7,769 bases of DNA from Planctomycetota bacterium (lineage in GTDB: Bacteria; Planctomycetota; Planctomycetia; Pirellulales; S012-138), in NCBI GenBank assembly GCA_026982835.1, contig JALSGI010000919.1, positions 1 to 7,769 on the forward strand, read 5' to 3'. Both the position numbers and the translations under genes were made by a program. Each line of letters begins with the position of its first letter. The first letter of the stretch is position 1. Shown piece by piece: positions 5,271 to 7,769 of this stretch. The notes below the pieces were generated by a model that worked only from the letters and a program-made list of their open reading frames with translations, was not told where the DNA came from and ran no database searches.

Positions 5271-6533
5271 CTACCGCGCCTTGAAGCAGTAAAGATACTG
5301 GTCGCTGCGCAGGTAGAGCCGCCCCCCGGCCACAGCCGCCGTGGCGTTGAAGGTGCTGTCGTCTTCCAGCGTGTTGCGTCCCAGCAGGCGGTACTCTGGG
5401 CTGGCGGCCAGCAGGAAGATGCCGTTGTGCCGCGAGACGGCAAGCAGCTTGTCGCCCACCAGCACCGTGGAGGCATAAACGACCGTCCGCCCGCGGCCCA
5501 CGCGGCGCTGATAGACCACCTGGCCGTCTTCGGCCCGCACGCACACTGCCTGCCCGCGGTCGTTCACCCAGTAAAGATACCCCTGGTAGAACACCGGCGA
5601 GGGGACGTTGGCACCCACGCGGGCCTGCCACAGCCGGTGGGTTTCGGTCACATCGCCGCGCCCTCCGGCCCGAACGGCCACGCACTGCGCCCGCCGCCCG
5701 CCGATGGCGTAGATCACGTCCCCATGCACCACCGGCGTGGGACACACGTAGTCCTGGATGCCTTGGCATTGCCAGAGTTTTTCGCCAGTGGCCGGGTCCA
5801 GGCCCCAGATGGCCCCCTGCATGCTTACCACCAGCTCCACTTCGCCTTGGGCGGTGGTGACCAGCACCGGCGAGCCCCAGCAGCGGCGCACACCGGGGGT
5901 GCGCCACACCCGGCGTCCGGTTTGCTTGTCGAAGGCCTGGAGCGAACCGTCCTCCACGCTGGTGTTGACGATCACCAGGTCGTGGTAGAGCACCGGCGAG
6001 CCGGCCGAACCCCAACTGTGCCGACCCTTGCCCAGCGAAGCATGCCAGAGCCGACGCCCCTGGAAATCGAAGGCGAATAACCCGGCTCGGCCCAGGTGGA
6101 CGTAAACCCGATCCGGCTCCACCACCGGCGTGTTGGAAGCATAGCCGTGCCGGGTGATAAAACCGCGATAGGGTTGCTCGGGCAACTGCGGCGGCACTTC
6201 TTTTTGCCACAGAACCCGGCCGCTTTGGGCATCCACGCACACCACGTGCAGGCGCAAGTTGTCCATGTCGCCCGGCTCTTGCGGGTCTAGCCCATAGCCG
6301 CTGTAGCAGGTGAGGAAAACGCGTCCGCTGTGCACCACGGGGCTGGAAGCTCCCGGGCCGGGCAACCTGGTGCGCCAAAGCAGGCTCTTGGAGGCGAACT
6401 GGTCTTGCAGGCGGGCTTGCGGGGCGGCGGCCGCTGCGGCGGGACCGCGAAACTGCGGCCAGCTCTCCTGGGCGGCAAGCACCGGCGGCAGGCAGGCCAC
6501 GATCAGCCAGGCAAGAGCAAATCGGAGGGCCAT
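5271..6533 (-). CDS. Exported PQQ-like beta-propeller repeat protein
   Basis: A 420-residue protein predicted to leave the cytoplasm and fold as a beta-propeller of PQQ-like blades. The N-terminus MALRFALAWLIVACLPPVLA is a signal peptide with a likely cut after A20 or A21. Mature WPQFRGP (25-31) opens very many planctomycete proteins of this type. Blade signatures of the form 'G-x-V/L-W' preceded by D-x-x-(T/S)-G recur: DAQSGRVLW, DKQTGRRVW, DPATGEKLW, and AEDGQVVY, interleaved with SPVV/TPVV strands. No PQQ-dehydrogenase catalytic residues are recognisable, so a scaffold or binding role is more likely than an enzyme. ATG 6531-6533 is chosen for the signal peptide and GGAG nine bases upstream; the longer open frame crosses repeat DNA. 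IVAC at 11-14 resembles a lipobox, so a lipoprotein is possible. The gene converges on the dehydrogenase. Confidence 0.87.
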   Translation of the reverse strand: MALRFALAWLIVACLPPVLAAQESWPQFRGPAAAAAAPQARLQDQFASKSLLWRTRLPGPGASSPVVHSGRVFLTCYSGYGLDPQEPGDMDNLRLHVVCVDAQSGRVLWQKEVPPQLPEQPYRGFITRHGYASNTPVVEPDRVYVHLGRAGLFAFDFQGRRLWHASLGKGRHSWGSAGSPVLYHDLVIVNTSVEDGSLQAFDKQTGRRVWRTPGVRRCWGSPVLVTTAQGEVELVVSMQGAIWGLDPATGEKLWQCQGIQDYVCPTPVVHGDVIYAIGGRRAQCVAVRAGGRGDVTETHRLWQARVGANVPSPVFYQGYLYWVNDRGQAVCVRAEDGQVVYQRRVGRGRTVVYASTVLVGDKLLAVSRHNGIFLLAASPEYRLLGRNTLEDDSTFNATAAVAGGRLYLRSDQYLYCFKAR

Positions 6534-6623
6534 TTCTTCTTGCTCCGTGTGGGGGGAACGAAATCGGGGACGGAATCGAGAGCGTTCTGCGGGATGTTTG
6601 TCCCTTGCCGGTTGGGGGTTTCT

Positions 6624-6652
6624 ATTGTGCCACAGTTTCAACCCCGTTCCAA
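6624..6652 (-). promoter_or_regulatory. Candidate promoter of the beta-propeller gene
   Basis: Minus strand TTGGAA (6647-6652) and CACAAT (6624-6629), four of six matches each, exactly 17 bases apart. The implied leader is about 84 bases. The site is in comparatively AT-rich DNA just outside the repeats. Confidence 0.4.
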
Positions 6653-6713
6653 ACCGGAGATCGTTGGCAAGTGGGCGGTTTTTTGCCGTGCCGTCGGGAG
6701 GGTGTGGAGGCGT

Positions 6714-6729
6714 GGGGACTTGGGGACTT
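6714..6729 (-). repeat. Tandem octamer AAGTCCCC x2 (family C)
   Basis: Two exact copies, written GGGGACTT on the plus strand, next to a GTGGAGGCGTGG stretch whose complement CACGCCTCCA also flanks the family C units in R1. Confidence 0.65.
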
Positions 6730-6755
6730 GGCAAGCCGTCGGCGTCAGCCGGCGG
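6730..6755 (-). repeat. Family A hairpin A11
   Basis: Minus strand: CCGCCGGC, loop TGAC, GCCGACGG with one mispair that forms a wobble on the plus-strand RNA, tail CTTGCC. Confidence 0.7.
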
Positions 6756-6760
6756 AGAGC

Positions 6761-6787
6761 CCAAGAGCCCCCCGCGTAAGCGGGGGG
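6761..6787 (-). repeat. Family A hairpin A12
   Basis: Minus strand: CCCCCCGC, loop TTAC, GCGGGGGG, tail CTCTTGG. Same arms, loop and tail as A1 in R1. Confidence 0.8.
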
Positions 6788-6812
6788 AGGCGGCTTGCGC
6801 CATGCGCCATGC

Positions 6813-6836
6813 GGCTTGCGCAGGTGCTTCCGCACC
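6813..6836 (-). repeat. Family B hairpin 6
   Basis: Minus strand GGTGC-GGAA-GCACC followed by TGCGCAAGCC, then GCATGGCGCATGGCGCAAGCC, near-identical to the segment after family B hairpin 5 in R2. Confidence 0.7.
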
Positions 6837-6867
6837 GAAGCAAGAACAAACGCTGACTCTTGTGCAC

Positions 6868-6893
6868 GGCGCGCCGCCGGCGTTAGCCGGGGT
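6868..6893 (-). repeat. Family A hairpin A13 (degenerate)
   Basis: Minus strand: ACCCCGGC, loop TAAC, GCCGGCGG, tail CGCGCC. The five pairs next to the loop and one further pair form; two positions mismatch. Called on loop, tail and spacing. Confidence 0.5.
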
Positions 6894-6927
6894 TGGCCCG
6901 CATAGCAACAGCTACAAACGGTATCAA

Positions 6928-6953
6928 CCGCGTGCTCACGCACGCGGCTCGCC
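6928..6953 (+). repeat. Family A hairpin A14
   Basis: CCGCGTGC, loop TCAC, GCACGCGG, tail CTCGCC. Perfect stem; arms identical to A6 in R2. Confidence 0.8.
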
Positions 6954-6991
6954 AGGGAGCTTCCGCGGCGGAGCACGCAAAGCAACGAGCC

Positions 6992-7032
6992 AAAAAAAAG
7001 CGCCGCCCGGGCGGGGGAAACTCCCAGGCGGC
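6992..7032 (-). terminator. Intrinsic terminator of csrA
   Basis: On the minus strand GCCGCCTGGG pairs with CCCGGGCGGC over ten positions (one G-T wobble) around an 11-base loop, followed by GC and eight T. It begins 56 bases after the csrA stop. It does not match family A. Confidence 0.82.
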
Positions 7033-7088
7033 AAGCACAGGCCAAGGCATCGGCTCGAAGGAGGGAGCAACAGCCGCCGGGGGGCCGA

Positions 7089-7472
7089 TTACCGCCCGGT
7101 GGCCGAAGAAGTGCAAAGCGCCACAGGTGGGGAAAAGGATGCTTTTGGCTGCGGCCAGCAGCATCCAGGCGGATGCTCGCCGGGGGCACGGCAGGGGGGG
7201 ACCGCCGCGGCCAAACGCCCCCGGTGCTTCTGCACGTGATGATGCAGCCCCGTGCGGATCGGCGGCTCGGAGGTGGCCGTCTCCTCCTCCGCCTCGCCCT
7301 CTTCGGAGGGCAAAGCTGCCTGTCGGGACGGCAGCTCCGCCCGCAGGATAGGCACTTCCGCCGGGGCTTCGATGCCGATGCGTACCGAGCGCCCCTGGAT
7401 GCGAACGATGGTGATGCAGATGTCCGAACCGATGCGGATTTTTTCGTTCACCTTGCGAGTCAGCACCAGCAT
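7089..7472 (-). CDS. csrA: CsrA/RsmA translational regulator with an unusually long C-terminal tail
   Basis: CsrA is a small homodimeric RNA-binding protein that controls translation and mRNA stability by binding GGA motifs in leaders. Residues 1-50 are a full CsrA domain: MLVLTRKVNEKIRIG, ITIVRIQGRSVRIGIEAP and VPILRAEL, including L4, R6 and R44, which contact RNA in characterised homologues. The frame continues to 127 residues, where most family members end near 60-75. The tail has an acidic part (EEGEAEEETATSE, about 58-70) and then a His-, Pro-, Cys- and Arg-rich part with no recognised domain. GGAAGGAG lies eight bases before ATG 7470-7472, which settles the start. A strong terminator follows. 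No fliW lies beside it. The core call is secure; the tail could be real, repeat-derived, or a sequencing frameshift. Confidence 0.93.
   Translation of the reverse strand: MLVLTRKVNEKIRIGSDICITIVRIQGRSVRIGIEAPAEVPILRAELPSRQAALPSEEGEAEEETATSEPPIRTGLHHHVQKHRGRLAAAVPPCRAPGEHPPGCCWPQPKASFSPPVALCTSSATGR
7223..7235 (-). repeat. Possible relic of a family B hairpin inside csrA
   Basis: Minus strand GTGC-AGAA-GCACC differs by one loop base from GTGC-GGAA-GCACC. It encodes part of HVQKHR in the csrA tail. It is short enough to be chance. Confidence 0.3.
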
Positions 7473-7480
7473 GGGTTGCT

Positions 7481-7488
7481 CTCCTTCC
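7481..7488 (-). promoter_or_regulatory. csrA ribosome binding site overlapping a CsrA-type motif
   Basis: GGAAGGAG, eight bases before the ATG. It overlaps AAGGA (7482-7486) and adjoins ACGGA (7486-7490), both fitting the ANGGA core that CsrA binds. A third, ACGGA, lies at 7562-7566 near the predicted 5' end of the leader. Confidence 0.6.
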
Positions 7489-7576
7489 GTAAAAGCGGGT
7501 CTGTTCCTCGGAGGTTTGTGGTGGTGCAACCCGGATGCCAAAACCGCAAGCAAAAACTTCTTCCGTTTTGCAACTC

Positions 7577-7605
7577 ATTTTGTGGCAAGGCGTTAGTGTC
7601 GGCAA
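7577..7605 (-). promoter_or_regulatory. Candidate csrA promoter
   Basis: Minus strand TTGCCG (7600-7605) and CAAAAT (7577-7582), four of six matches each, 17 bases apart. The -35 is one arm of the palindrome at 7600-7616. The implied leader is about 98 bases. Confidence 0.4.
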
Positions 7606-7616
7606 AAAAATTGCCG
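7600..7616. promoter_or_regulatory. Palindrome, possible operator
   Basis: CGGCAA-AAAAA-TTGCCG, six-base arms around an A-tract, overlapping the candidate csrA -35. It could bind a dimeric regulator. No terminator-like context. Confidence 0.35.
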
Positions 7617-7638
7617 TCGAGTCGTGTTTCCCTTGGCC

Positions 7639-7654
7639 CGGGAAAAATTTCCCG
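7639..7654. promoter_or_regulatory. Palindrome CGGGAAA-AA-TTTCCCG, possible operator
   Basis: Seven-base perfect arms with a two-base centre, located between the divergent csrA and right-hand promoters. Further TTTCCC (7627-7632) and GGGAAA (7690-7695) copies flank it. Confidence 0.4.
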
Positions 7655-7681
7655 CCCTAGGAGCCTCCCCTTGCGGAGTTT

Positions 7682-7710
7682 TTGCCGCCGGGAAAGATGT
7701 GTGCTAGCAT
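7682..7710 (+). promoter_or_regulatory. Candidate promoter of the right-edge gene
   Basis: TTGCCG (7682-7687) and TAGCAT (7705-7710), four of six matches each, 17 bases apart. The spacer holds CCGGGAAAGA seven bases before the -10, as at the secG candidate promoter. Confidence 0.38.
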
Positions 7711-7727
7711 GGCAGGTGCTCCCCCTT

Positions 7728-7734
7728 GGAGAGG
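7728..7734 (+). promoter_or_regulatory. Ribosome binding site of the right-edge gene
   Basis: GGAGAGG ends ten bases before ATG 7745. It favours this ATG over the in-frame ATG at 7709, which overlaps the predicted -10 and lacks a site of its own. Confidence 0.5.
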
Positions 7735-7744
7735 GCAGCGGTCC

Positions 7745-7769
7745 ATGCGCTTAAACCACCTGGAAGTGT
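7745..7769 (+). CDS. Start of an unidentified gene (partial, runs off the right edge)
   Basis: Only eight codons are visible (MRLNHLEV). Support comes from a ribosome binding site ten bases upstream, a plausible promoter, and divergence from csrA. An in-frame ATG at 7709 would add MAGAPPWRGQRS, which looks like untranslated leader. Eight residues are not enough to name a function. Confidence 0.45.

Larger units (their letters stand above)
6534..7088. other. Non-coding region R3: beta-propeller gene leader plus repeat mosaic, downstream of csrA
   Basis: This 555-bp stretch holds, from left to right, the presumed leader and promoter of the beta-propeller gene (about 6534-6652), a repeat mosaic (about 6714-6953) with four family A hairpins, one family B hairpin and a short octamer repeat, and the csrA terminator (6992-7032). 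No credible gene is present. Confidence 0.78.

Noticed and set aside
6620..6640. Sigma-54 promoter upstream of the beta-propeller gene (GTGGCAC on the minus strand)
   Set aside because: The -24-like GG is present but the required GC of the -12 element is missing at the right distance.
6534..7088. N-terminal extension of the beta-propeller protein up to 6908
   Set aside because: The extension translates repeat DNA and would bury the signal peptide. The ATG at 6533 has a signal peptide directly after it.

Overview
The window looks like a GC-rich chromosomal segment from a planctomycete, probably of the Pirellulales type. The clearest pointer is an exported beta-propeller protein whose mature N-terminus carries the WPQFRGP motif common in Planctomycetota. 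The housekeeping mix and strong G/C bias at third codon positions fit. Assignment below phylum is inference. I see no tRNA, rRNA, transposase, CRISPR array or phage gene.

Layout from left to right. The 5' part of secG (minus, running off the left edge) follows a classical short-chain dehydrogenase (minus). A divergent spacer separates that gene from rluB, a 23S rRNA pseudouridine synthase (plus). A 641-bp non-coding stretch (R1, 2174-2814) leads to a class IV PLP aminotransferase and a D-2-hydroxyacid dehydrogenase, 51 bp apart and probably one operon (plus). A 449-bp stretch (R2, 4822-5270) lies between that operon and a convergent, exported PQQ-like beta-propeller gene (minus). A 555-bp stretch (R3, 6534-7088) separates it from csrA (minus), the RNA-binding global regulator, here with a long C-terminal tail and a good intrinsic terminator. 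A divergent spacer rich in inverted repeats then leads to the first 25 bases of an unidentified plus-strand gene.

The most notable content is not protein coding. R1, R2 and R3 are mosaics of short repeat modules. The main one (family A, 14 copies) is a 20-nt hairpin with 8-bp arms that begin CC and end C, a loop of the form TNA(A/C), and a 3' tail of CTCGCC or CTCTTGG. The five inner arm bases differ between copies but stay complementary, so base pairing rather than sequence is conserved. Family B is a shorter hairpin with a GGAA-type loop followed by GCGCAAGCC. Family C consists of 7- or 8-nt tandem repeats built on CAAGNCC. Modules occur in both orientations, and one assembled block recurs in R1 and R2 with 50 of 55 bases matching by my hand count. 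One family A copy, with a T-run, appears to serve as terminator of the dehydrogenase operon.

The genes do not form one pathway. The aminotransferase and dehydrogenase plausibly share 2-oxo acid chemistry. CsrA may repress its own translation through ANGGA motifs in its leader. Promoter calls are by eye and weak, because planctomycete promoters are poorly defined. All counts were made by hand.
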